Shown in pieces: positions 1-6,094 of a stretch of 6,568 bases of DNA. The DNA is from Spirochaetales bacterium (lineage in GTDB: Bacteria; Spirochaetota; Spirochaetia; Sphaerochaetales; Sphaerochaetaceae), in assembly GCA_017632495.1 (NCBI GenBank), contig JAGBRG010000085.1, positions 1-6,568 of the forward strand, written 5' to 3'. The translations under genes and the position numbers were made by a program. Each line of letters starts with the position of its first letter. The first letter of the stretch is position 1. Under the pieces are notes generated by a model, which worked only from the letters and a program-made list of their open reading frames with translations, ran no database searches and had not been told where the DNA came from.

Positions 1-613
1 CATGGCTCCGATTGCAATCGCATCCATGATGGAGCACATCGGTGACATCTCAGCCATCTCAGCAACAGTAGGCGAGAACTTCATCGAGGATCCGGGTCTT
101 AACAGAACCCTCATCGGAGACGGTCTTGCAACATCACTTTCAGCTCTCTTCGGAGGTCCTGCAAACACAACATACGGCGAGAACACCGGTGTTCTGGTCC
201 TTTCCAAGGTTTATGATCCGAGAGTGGTCAGACTTGCAGCAGTCTATGCAATTGTCCTGTCCTTCTCACCTGCATTCGCAGCCCTTATCAACTCCATGCC
301 CACAGCAATCATCGGAGGAATCTCATTCATCCTCTACGGTATGATCTCGGCAATCGGAGTCAGAAACATAGTTGAGAACAGAGTAGACTTCTCAAATTCA
401 AGAAACCTCATTATCGGTGCAACAATCCTTGTCTGCGGACTTGGTTTCACTGACGGAATCACATTCACAATCGGTTCTGCTCACATCACTCTCACAGCAC
501 TTGCAATCGCATCGATCGTCGGAATCTTCCTCAACGCAGTTCTTCCAGGTAAGGACTATGAGTTCGGTTCAGATATCAGCGGTGGTTCATCCGGTAATCT
601 GGGAACCTACTGA
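1..613 (+). CDS. uraA: Uracil:proton symporter (NCS2/NAT family), C-terminal part; 5' end outside window
   Basis: This is the C-terminal 203 or so residues of an inner-membrane nucleobase permease that imports uracil with protons. The frame is open from the window edge, and the ATG at position 2 is probably an internal Met. Residues 10-15 (MEHIGD) and 57-62 (TYGENT) match the two substrate-binding segments of E. coli UraA. The two key glutamates, E11 and E60, are 49 residues apart, as are E241 and E290 in UraA. By that alignment about 230 residues lie upstream. The NTTYGEN form points to uracil rather than xanthine/urate carriers, which usually have a Gln-Asn version. Several hydrophobic segments follow (about 75-98, 100-118, 135-155, 160-182), then a short Gly/Ser-rich polar tail. 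D15 stands where UraA has H245. The family call is firm; substrate preference is inferred from the motif. Confidence 0.87.
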   Translation, partial: MAPIAIASMMEHIGDISAISATVGENFIEDPGLNRTLIGDGLATSLSALFGGPANTTYGENTGVLVLSKVYDPRVVRLAAVYAIVLSFSPAFAALINSMPTAIIGGISFILYGMISAIGVRNIVENRVDFSNSRNLIIGATILVCGLGFTDGITFTIGSAHITLTALAIASIVGIFLNAVLPGKDYEFGSDISGGSSGNLGTY

Positions 614-637
614 TTTAAATATCTGATGTCAAAATAA

Positions 638-690
638 CGGCAGAAAGTACTTGCAAAAGTTGCGAATCTTTTGTAAATTGCTTTCTGTCG
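638..690. repeat. Nested inverted repeat (long imperfect hairpin) between the permease gene and tRNA-Thr
   Basis: The outer arms CGGCAGAAAG (638-647) and CTTTCTGTCG (681-690) can form 10 pairs, one of them G-U. Inside them, TTGCAAAAG (651-659) and CTTTTGTAA (668-676) form 9 pairs, one G-U, around an 8-nt loop. The arms are separated by a small 3x4 internal loop. No run of T follows the 3' arm on the + strand, so this is not a typical intrinsic terminator. It could be a structured 3' end of the permease mRNA, a protein-binding site, or an incidental overlap with the tRNA promoter. The pairing is directly visible; the role is unknown. Confidence 0.6.
651..679 (+). promoter_or_regulatory. Candidate sigma70-type promoter for the tRNA-Thr/tRNA-Tyr unit
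   Basis: TTGCAA (651-656, 4 of 6 matches to the -35 consensus) is followed after 17 nt by TAAATT (674-679, 4 of 6 to the -10 consensus). This predicts a start near 686, about 16 nt before tRNA-Thr. Both elements lie inside the nested inverted repeat. A weaker alternative pairs TTGTAA (671-676) with TATGAC (692-697) at a 15-nt spacing, but its start would fall at or inside the tRNA. The match is modest, so this is a suggestion only. Confidence 0.33.
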
Positions 691-701
691 CTATGACATT
701 T

Positions 702-775
702 GCCACCTTAGCTCAGTTGGCCAGAGCACGTGACTTGTAATCTCGGGGTCGTCAGTTCGAATCCGACAGGTGGCT
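702..775 (+). tRNA. tRNA-Thr (anticodon UGU)
   Basis: A 74-nt cloverleaf. The acceptor stem is GCCACCT (702-708) with AGGTGGC (768-774), and the discriminator base is T775. The D stem is GCTC/GAGC with a loop containing GG. The anticodon loop is CTTGTAA (734-740), with TGT at 736-738. The T loop is a normal TTCGAAT (756-762). Two helix defects are visible. In the anticodon stem, T731 faces T743 (positions 29 and 41). In the T stem, A754 faces C764 (positions 52 and 62). The 3' CCA is not encoded and would need CCA-adding enzyme. It is followed after 7 nt by tRNA-Tyr and is presumably co-transcribed with it. It reads Thr ACA and probably other ACN codons. Confidence 0.93.
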
Positions 776-782
776 AAATAAT

Positions 783-864
783 GGAGAGGTTCCCGAGCGG
801 TCAAAGGGGGCAGACTGTAAATCTGTTGGCTCAGCCTTCGAAGGTCCGAATCCTTCTCTCTCCA
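783..864 (+). tRNA. tRNA-Tyr (anticodon GUA)
   Basis: An 82-nt class II tRNA with the long variable arm expected of bacterial tRNA-Tyr. The acceptor stem is GGAGAGG (783-789) with TCTCTCC (857-863), ending in a G-T pair, and the discriminator is A864. The anticodon stem is GCAGA/TCTGT around the loop CTGTAAA (815-821), with GTA at 817-819. The variable arm (827-839) can form GGC/GCC. The T stem is GAAGG/CCTTC (840-844 and 852-856). The T loop reads TCCGAAT, so position 55, almost always U and converted to pseudouridine, is C846. CCA is not encoded. The D arm CCC-GAGCGGTCAAA-GGG closely resembles that of E. coli tRNA-Tyr. Confidence 0.94.
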
Positions 865-873
865 CTTCGCAAC

Positions 874-906
874 GGTCTTCTTCGAAAGAGGGAGACCTTG
901 TTTTTC
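874..906 (+). terminator. Possible intrinsic terminator after the tRNA pair
   Basis: GGTCT (874-878) pairs with AGACC (893-897). Inside it TCTT (879-882) pairs with AAGA (886-889) around a 3-nt loop, leaving GGG (890-892) as a bulge. The T-rich stretch TTGTTTTTC (898-906) follows at once. It lies 9 nt after tRNA-Tyr and 20 nt before the next start codon, so it would separate the tRNAs from the protein operon unless read-through occurs. The bulge and the moderate stem make this uncertain. Confidence 0.45.
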
Positions 907-926
907 TATTACGGGAAAAGGTTCGA

Positions 927-1367
927 ATGGGAAACTGTTTTTACGAAAAGGGACTTAATTTCGAATGTCAGGGGTGCAACTACTGCTGCAGTTCCGAACC
1001 CGGTTATGTTTTTCTAAGCGAAAATGATTTAAAGCGTCTCAGTGAAGGACTTTCGATGGACAGGCAGAGTTTCATTGACACCTATTGCCGGACTATCGAT
1101 ATGGGAGCTTTCAAGATGATAAGCCTCCTTGAAAAGGAAAACTATGACTGTATTTTCCTCCAGGAAGGTGGCTGTAAGGTATATCCTTATAGGCCCATTC
1201 AGTGTCAGACCTATCCGTTTTGGGAAAACGTTGTTGAAGATAAGTCCTCATGGGATGAAGAATCCAAGTCATGCCCCGGGATCGGAAAGGGGAAACTCTA
1301 TACAAAGAAAGAAATTGAAGCTAAACTGAAACAGCGCGTCGGAAACGATCCTGTGATGATTCTGTAG
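927..1367 (+). CDS. YkgJ-family cysteine-cluster protein (putative metal or Fe-S binding)
   Basis: A 146-residue protein with the family's CxxCxxCC signature near the N terminus: C14, C17, C20 and C21 (residues 14-21, CQGCNYCC). Further cysteines in conserved surroundings are C75, C83 (GGCKVYPYRPIQC), C93 and C116 (SCPG). This pattern is typical of the YkgJ/UPF0153 group (Pfam CxxCxxCC, PF03692), which is thought to bind zinc or an iron-sulfur cluster; its biochemical role is not established. No signal peptide or membrane segment is seen, so it is probably cytosolic. The ATG at 927 is chosen because a purine-rich GGGAAAAGG (913-921) precedes it at about 5 nt and any later ATG would lose the Cys cluster. 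Its stop lies 6 nt before dnaG, so it appears to be the first gene of the dnaG-rpoD operon. I see no strong promoter of its own in the 62 nt before it. Confidence 0.85.
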   Translation: MGNCFYEKGLNFECQGCNYCCSSEPGYVFLSENDLKRLSEGLSMDRQSFIDTYCRTIDMGAFKMISLLEKENYDCIFLQEGGCKVYPYRPIQCQTYPFWENVVEDKSSWDEESKSCPGIGKGKLYTKKEIEAKLKQRVGNDPVMIL

Positions 1368-1373
1368 GCAAAA

Positions 1374-3182
1374 ATGGCAATCTATTCTGAAGCTGTTTTG
1401 GAAAACATAAAGTCCCGGCTCTCTATGAGCGAAGTAGTCTCTCCCTATGTGCGTCTTACACGCAAAGGGGACAGATACTGGGGTCTTTGTCCTTTCCACA
1501 ACGATAAGAATCCATCTTTTACTGTTGTTGACAACAACGGTGCCAACGGAGGCTTTTACAAATGCTTCGCATGCGGTAAGGGCGGGGGACTTTTCAACTT
1601 CATAATGGATATTGAGCATGTCGATTTCCCCGAGGCTGTTGAGATTCTGGCAAAGAAGGCAGGAGTAGAGCTTAAGGAGGAGTCCGAGCAGGAAAAGAAG
1701 GCTCTTGATAGAAAAAAGGCCATGGCAGATCTTTATGACAGACTTGCCAAATACCTTCATCAGTATCTTCTGAGAAGTCCCGCTTCTGAAAAAGCACGAG
1801 CTTACATTGAAAAGCGCGGAATTTCTGCAGAGACATGCGAAAAGTTCCTTTTGGGCTTTGTTCCTCCTCAGTCGGATTGGATGCACAGCGTCCTTAAGAA
1901 GCAAAACTATTCCGATGAACTTCTCGCCGAATCAGGTCTTTTTGCCAAAGACAACCTGGAGAAGGCTTTTTTCCGTGACAGAATCATGTTCCCGATAAGG
2001 TCCTGGCAGGGAAACTGTGTGGCTTTCAGCGGAAGAGACATGTCAGGATACGAAGGTGCTCCCAAATACAAGAACTCACCTGAAACCTCTCTTTACAGCA
2101 AGAGAAACGTGCTGTTTGGGTTCTATGAGAGCATTCCTGCCATGAAGGGGAAGAAGCAGGTAATTATCTGCGAGGGTAATTTCGATGTTATTTCTCTTCA
2201 TCAGGCAGGTCTTGATTACTCCTGCGCAACATGCGGAACAGCACTTACTCCAGAGCATATAAAGCTCATCAAAAGATATTGCGACAGAATATACCTGCTC
2301 TTTGATTCGGATGCTGCAGGCCAGAAGGCGACTAAGACAGCTCTTCTTCTTGCACAGAGCAATGAACTGTCCAATTTCGTCATGAACCTTGAAGGTGCGA
2401 AGGATGCTTCCCAGATGCTGGAGGAACAGGGTGCCGAAGCCTTGCAGAAGAGCTGTGTAAATTCAATTCCAGGCTTTTCTTATCTTGTATCTTCGGCCCT
2501 AAAATTGTATGATATACGGCAGCCCAAAGGGAAATCATCTGTATTCAAGGAGGTTAAACCTTATCTTGACGCAACAAGATCGGAAATTGAGCGTCAAGGG
2601 TATATAAAATATCTTTCAAACGTTCTCCGGGTATCGGAGGATCAGATTCTGAGCGATTATCAGAGACAGAGCGGAAAAGAGGCGGAAATTGAAGAAGATA
2701 TTCCGCAGTCAAAGACAGAGTACAACCCGCTGAATACGTCAACAGAGCTCACCGCAATGCTGATTCTCCTGAGGAACAGAAACAGATTCAGTCAGTTCAG
2801 AAACAAGGTCAAGCTAAGTCATCTCAGTGACCCTTCGGCAATCAAGCTGTACACGGTTTTAGAGGATGCGACGCGCTCGGAAATCAGAACTGACGATCTT
2901 GTTATTCAGATGATAGATGATCCGGAACTAAGAAATCTTGCTGTAAGTGCCTTCACAAGCAAAATGTATGAGCGCATGAATGTCGACAAGACGCTCGACG
3001 ATGCGGTATTCCAGATAAGACTGGCTCAGCTTGAACAGAGAAGGGCGAACATACAGAGGATGCTGAACGGGGGAGAGGTTGATATTGCAGATGAACAGGA
3101 GTTCTCGAATCTGCTTCAGATGAAGATGTCACTGGACAGAGAGATTGAGGAACTCAAGGGCGAAAGGGAAACCAAGGATTGA
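1374..3182 (+). CDS. dnaG: DNA primase
   Basis: This enzyme makes the short RNA primers for lagging-strand and restart synthesis and works with the replicative helicase DnaB. The 602 residues show the full bacterial architecture. The N-terminal CHC2 zinc-binding domain has C39-P-F-H42 and C64-F-A-C67. The RNA polymerase basic domain includes FRDRIMFPI, the SGRD segment and KYKNSPET (about 198-240). The TOPRIM catalytic core has E267 (EGNFDV) and D311/D313 (DSD), the metal-binding acidic residues. A helical C-terminal region (about 440-602) is where helicase binding is expected. Length is close to E. coli DnaG (581), so the gene looks intact. The start is 6 nt after the previous stop, with AGG (1366-1368) as a weak ribosome site, suggesting translational coupling. 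Its stop is only 3 nt before rpoD, the classic dnaG-rpoD order of the macromolecular synthesis operon. Confidence 0.97.
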   Translation: MAIYSEAVLENIKSRLSMSEVVSPYVRLTRKGDRYWGLCPFHNDKNPSFTVVDNNGANGGFYKCFACGKGGGLFNFIMDIEHVDFPEAVEILAKKAGVELKEESEQEKKALDRKKAMADLYDRLAKYLHQYLLRSPASEKARAYIEKRGISAETCEKFLLGFVPPQSDWMHSVLKKQNYSDELLAESGLFAKDNLEKAFFRDRIMFPIRSWQGNCVAFSGRDMSGYEGAPKYKNSPETSLYSKRNVLFGFYESIPAMKGKKQVIICEGNFDVISLHQAGLDYSCATCGTALTPEHIKLIKRYCDRIYLLFDSDAAGQKATKTALLLAQSNELSNFVMNLEGAKDASQMLEEQGAEALQKSCVNSIPGFSYLVSSALKLYDIRQPKGKSSVFKEVKPYLDATRSEIERQGYIKYLSNVLRVSEDQILSDYQRQSGKEAEIEEDIPQSKTEYNPLNTSTELTAMLILLRNRNRFSQFRNKVKLSHLSDPSAIKLYTVLEDATRSEIRTDDLVIQMIDDPELRNLAVSAFTSKMYERMNVDKTLDDAVFQIRLAQLEQRRANIQRMLNGGEVDIADEQEFSNLLQMKMSLDREIEELKGERETKD

Positions 3183-3185
3183 CTG

Positions 3186-5192
3186 ATGACAGAAGAGAAC
3201 AGGAATGAAATACTGCAGAAGCTGATTTTCTCAGCTCAGAATGAAAACAAATTCACGCTGATGGACCTCAAGGACTATCTTCTCAGTGAGCATGTTGATT
3301 CTGATGAGGACATCGCATTCTTCAAAGAAGAGCTTTCCAAGCTCGGCCTGATTGCCGAAGAAAACGAATCAGATGACTCAGACTTCATCGAGGAACCTTC
3401 CTCCGATGAGATCGAGGGCATGGAGGAAGAAGGCGAAGAGGATGATGATCTTCTCATGGAAGAGGAAGATGAGGGTGATTCCATCGACCTCATCGATGAA
3501 CCCACTGATGCCGAGCTTTCAAAGGTTGAGGAAGAAGAGTCCGAGGACGAGGATGAGGAAGAAGAGGATGAGGACAACCTTGATGAGAGGGACTCCTATA
3601 CAAAGAGCTTCATCCGTGAAAACTACTCTGACGGTTCTGTTTCAGAAGGCATTTCCAATATCGACGAGGATGTTGAGCAGGTTGTCAGAAACAGACCCAA
3701 TATTCTTGGAACTGACAAGGGCGAGACAAGCTCAGATGATCCTATAAGACTTTATCTTCGCGAAATCGGCCGTGAGACTCTTCTTACAGCAGATGAAGAG
3801 GTTGAACTTTCAAAGCAGATGGAAGAGGGTGCTCTGATCATAAAGAACGTGATTCAGCAGTCAGGAATCATGATCACATGCTTTACCCAGATTCTTGAGA
3901 AGCTCAACACCAAATATGAGGAAGCCGAGGACTACAATGCCAAGGATCAGAAGGAACTGATTACTGAGCAGAAGCGTTACGCCTCCTTCTACAGAGAAGG
4001 CCTCAAGGAATGTCAGAGCGCACTTAAGAACTACAACGAGCTTAAGCAGAACAAGTTTGCATCAGGTGAAGAGGTTCTTCACAATGATGAGCTTGTCAAA
4101 AAGAAGAACCAGCTTCTCAAAAAGCTTTCCCAGATTGAGATTCAGCCTGAGGAAATCACTATGTTCACAGACAGATTCACTTCCGCTGAGCATAGCATCA
4201 ATGAGCTTAAGAACAGCAAGACAATTCTTGAGTCAAAGCTTCAGGTTTCCAACGATAAGGATGTTAGACAGCTTTCCAGAGACCTTGTCACGGCAAACAA
4301 GCGCTTTGCCGTTGAGTCAAGGCTCGGAATGCCGCTTGAAGACATCAAGGACCTGATCTCTCAGTATCAGACGGCTGTCAGAAGCCTCAGAAAGATTGAG
4401 TTTGAGTTCGAGGACAGCTGTGATGTGATTCTTGCACAGGCTCTTGAGATAAAGCGTGGCATGAAGATGCTCAAGACTGCTAAGGACCGCCTGATTCAGG
4501 CAAACCTCAGACTTGTCGTCTCAATTGCCAAGAAATACACAAACAGAGGACTTCATTTCTTCGATCTGATTCAGGAAGGAAACATCGGCCTTATCAAAGC
4601 CGTTGAGAAGTTCGAATACAGAAAGGGCTATAAGTTCTCGACCTATGCCACATGGTGGATCAGACAGGCCATCACAAGAAGTATCAGCGACCAGGCAAGA
4701 ACAATCAGAGTCCCGGTACACATGATTGAGCAGATCAACAAGGTCGTCAGAGAGTCCAGAATGCTGATGCAGACTCTGGGCAGAGAGCCGACCGATGAGG
4801 AGATTGCCCAGAAGCTCGGCTGGCCTGAAAGCAAGGTCAAGACGGTCAAGAACGTCGCACGTGAGCCTATCAGCCTTGAGACACCTGTCGGAGAAGAGGA
4901 AGATTCACTTCTTTCCGATTTCATCGAGGATAAGGAAGTTGAGAATCCGGCCACACAGACGTCTTTTGCTCTTCTTCAGGAGCAGCTGCGTGAGGTTCTT
5001 GCAACACTTCCTCCCAGAGAGCAGGAAGTACTTAAGATGCGTTTCGGTCTTGAAGACGGATACTCATTGACACTGGAAGAAGTTGGGTTGTATTTTGAAG
5101 TAACCCGTGAGAGAATCAGACAGATTGAGGCTAAGGCACTCAGAAGATTGAGACATCCGAAGCGTGCCAAGAAACTCAAGGATTATGTCTGA
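3186..5192 (+). CDS. rpoD: RNA polymerase primary sigma factor (sigma70/sigmaA)
   Basis: The housekeeping sigma factor that directs RNA polymerase to most promoters. The 668 residues contain region 1.1 (about 1-55), region 1.2 (about 184-217, DDPIRLYLREIG), and a long non-conserved segment (about 218-425). Region 2 is at about 433-503, including the -10 recognition helix YATWWIRQAITRSISDQ. Region 3 spans about 512-590. Region 4 (about 602-665) holds the -35 helix-turn-helix, with VTRERIRQIEAKALRRLRHP at 639-658. Regions 2.4 and 4.2 are nearly identical to E. coli RpoD, so standard TTGACA/TATAAT-like promoters are expected. Odd feature: residues 57-137 form a very acidic low-complexity insert (48 Asp/Glu of 81 by my count) between regions 1.1 and 1.2. 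AAGGA (3174-3178) lies 7 nt before the ATG, inside the end of dnaG. Confidence 0.98.
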   Translation: MTEENRNEILQKLIFSAQNENKFTLMDLKDYLLSEHVDSDEDIAFFKEELSKLGLIAEENESDDSDFIEEPSSDEIEGMEEEGEEDDDLLMEEEDEGDSIDLIDEPTDAELSKVEEEESEDEDEEEEDEDNLDERDSYTKSFIRENYSDGSVSEGISNIDEDVEQVVRNRPNILGTDKGETSSDDPIRLYLREIGRETLLTADEEVELSKQMEEGALIIKNVIQQSGIMITCFTQILEKLNTKYEEAEDYNAKDQKELITEQKRYASFYREGLKECQSALKNYNELKQNKFASGEEVLHNDELVKKKNQLLKKLSQIEIQPEEITMFTDRFTSAEHSINELKNSKTILESKLQVSNDKDVRQLSRDLVTANKRFAVESRLGMPLEDIKDLISQYQTAVRSLRKIEFEFEDSCDVILAQALEIKRGMKMLKTAKDRLIQANLRLVVSIAKKYTNRGLHFFDLIQEGNIGLIKAVEKFEYRKGYKFSTYATWWIRQAITRSISDQARTIRVPVHMIEQINKVVRESRMLMQTLGREPTDEEIAQKLGWPESKVKTVKNVAREPISLETPVGEEEDSLLSDFIEDKEVENPATQTSFALLQEQLREVLATLPPREQEVLKMRFGLEDGYSLTLEEVGLYFEVTRERIRQIEAKALRRLRHPKRAKKLKDYV

Positions 5193-5222
5193 GTACGATA
5201 GAAAGTAGGAGTGAGGCTTTAG

Positions 5223-6083
5223 ATGAAAGAAATCTATAACACACTGAGTAAGCTTCAGGTTGTCTTGGCCAAGATGTTCAAGGTCGAGGATGAAATCAAA
5301 GAGATCCCGATGGCTCTTGCCGACAAGGAAGCTGTTCTGCAGAAGACCAAGATCACATATCTCGAACTGCATGAGAAGAGTGAGAAGGTCAAGGAAGAGC
5401 TCAAGACCCTGCGCATCAGACTTGATGAAGCCGGTGTCAAGCGCGAGACCTGCGAGAAGATGATGGAAACCATCACTCAGGCCAGAGAGTTCGAGACTCT
5501 GCAGAAAGAGATCGAAGAAGCCAAGAACGCTGAGCAGACACTCAGAAAGGGACTTATCGCCAAAGAGAAGTTCTATGATGAGCTGAATGCAAAGCTTTCA
5601 ATACAGGAAGAGATCATGGCTCAGCAGACCGAAGAGGTCGAAGAGGAGACCAAGGTCAAGGATCAGCTGGTTGCAGAAAAGCAGGCTGTTCTTGATCAGA
5701 TCATCGCTGAGAAGGATGAGCTTGCAAAGGACTTTGACCAGAACCTTCTGTTCAAGTTCGAGAGAATTATCCGCAACAAGGGCGGCCTTGGAATTGTTCC
5801 TATCCACGGAATCGTCTGCGAAGGCTGTCATATGACACTTCCGGCACAGTTCGTCAATGATGTCAGAAGATCCACAACAATGGAGAGCGAAGGCATCAGG
5901 GAAGAGGATGACATCCACTTCTGCCCGTACTGCAGCCGTGTTCTCTATTATGAGGAGAGCGCTGAGGATCAGCACTTCGACAACCTCTTCACCGCAGAGG
6001 ATGAGGATGAGATTGAGGATGAGAACGCTGAAAACGATGATTTCATCAGTTCCGGCGATTTCGGTGACCTCGATTCGATTTGA
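5223..6083 (+). CDS. Coiled-coil C4 zinc-ribbon protein of the FlgZ/CdsZ (HP0958/CT398) family
   Basis: A 286-residue protein with two parts. Residues about 1-180 are heptad-like, rich in Glu, Lys and Leu and nearly free of Pro and Gly, matching the long antiparallel coiled-coil hairpin of this family. Residues 196-243 form a zinc ribbon with C199/C202 (CEGC) and C234/C237 (CPYC), as in Pfam zf-RING_7 (PF02591). Characterised relatives are Helicobacter HP0958 (FlgZ), which affects RpoN stability and flagellin mRNA, and Chlamydia CT398 (CdsZ), which binds RpoN and type III secretion parts. Residues 244-286 form an acidic tail. No signal peptide is seen. GAGG (5213-5216) lies 6 nt before the ATG, and AGGAG (5207-5211) lies further upstream. 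The gene follows rpoD by 30 nt and precedes rnpB by 11 nt. A transcription or RNA-linked adaptor role is inferred; the exact function here is unknown. Confidence 0.85.
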   Translation: MKEIYNTLSKLQVVLAKMFKVEDEIKEIPMALADKEAVLQKTKITYLELHEKSEKVKEELKTLRIRLDEAGVKRETCEKMMETITQAREFETLQKEIEEAKNAEQTLRKGLIAKEKFYDELNAKLSIQEEIMAQQTEEVEEETKVKDQLVAEKQAVLDQIIAEKDELAKDFDQNLLFKFERIIRNKGGLGIVPIHGIVCEGCHMTLPAQFVNDVRRSTTMESEGIREEDDIHFCPYCSRVLYYEESAEDQHFDNLFTAEDEDEIEDENAENDDFISSGDFGDLDSI

Positions 6084-6093
6084 TTTTGATAAT
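6064..6093 (+). promoter_or_regulatory. Weak candidate promoter for rnpB at the end of the zinc-ribbon gene
   Basis: GATAAT (6088-6093, 5 of 6 to the -10 consensus) is preceded after 18 nt by GTGACC (6064-6069, 4 of 6 to the -35 consensus). The expected start would be near 6100, about 5 nt inside the P1 helix of RNase P RNA, which is a poor fit. The element may therefore be chance, with rnpB instead processed from the operon transcript. Confidence 0.22.
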
Positions 6094-6094
6094 T

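Noticed and set aside
2..4. ATG at position 2 as the true start of the permease gene
   Set aside because: The conserved binding segments sit about 230 residues too near the N terminus; the gene is cut by the window edge.
702..864. The Thr-Tyr tRNA pair as part of a tufB-type cluster (Thr-Tyr-Gly-Thr-tuf)
   Set aside because: No tRNA-Gly, second tRNA-Thr or tuf follows; the next gene is the Cys-cluster protein.
702..864. tRNA pair as an integration site for a mobile element
   Set aside because: No integrase, duplicated tRNA 3' end or foreign-looking gene is visible; the flanks are housekeeping genes.
781..1017. 78-aa + strand reading frame
   Set aside because: It runs through tRNA-Tyr and into the Cys-cluster gene in another frame, and has no recognisable protein features.
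1269..1904. 211-aa minus-strand reading frame
   Set aside because: It is antisense to the 3' end of the YkgJ-type gene and to dnaG, whose zinc and basic domains fix the coding strand; no family resemblance.
3275..3577. Minus-strand poly-serine reading frame (100 aa)
   Set aside because: It is the complement of the Asp/Glu codon repeats in rpoD, a composition artefact.
3385..3590. Tandem repeat or CRISPR-like array from the recurring GAGGA/GATGA units
   Set aside because: There are no regular repeat-spacer units; the pattern is explained by acidic codons within the intact rpoD frame.
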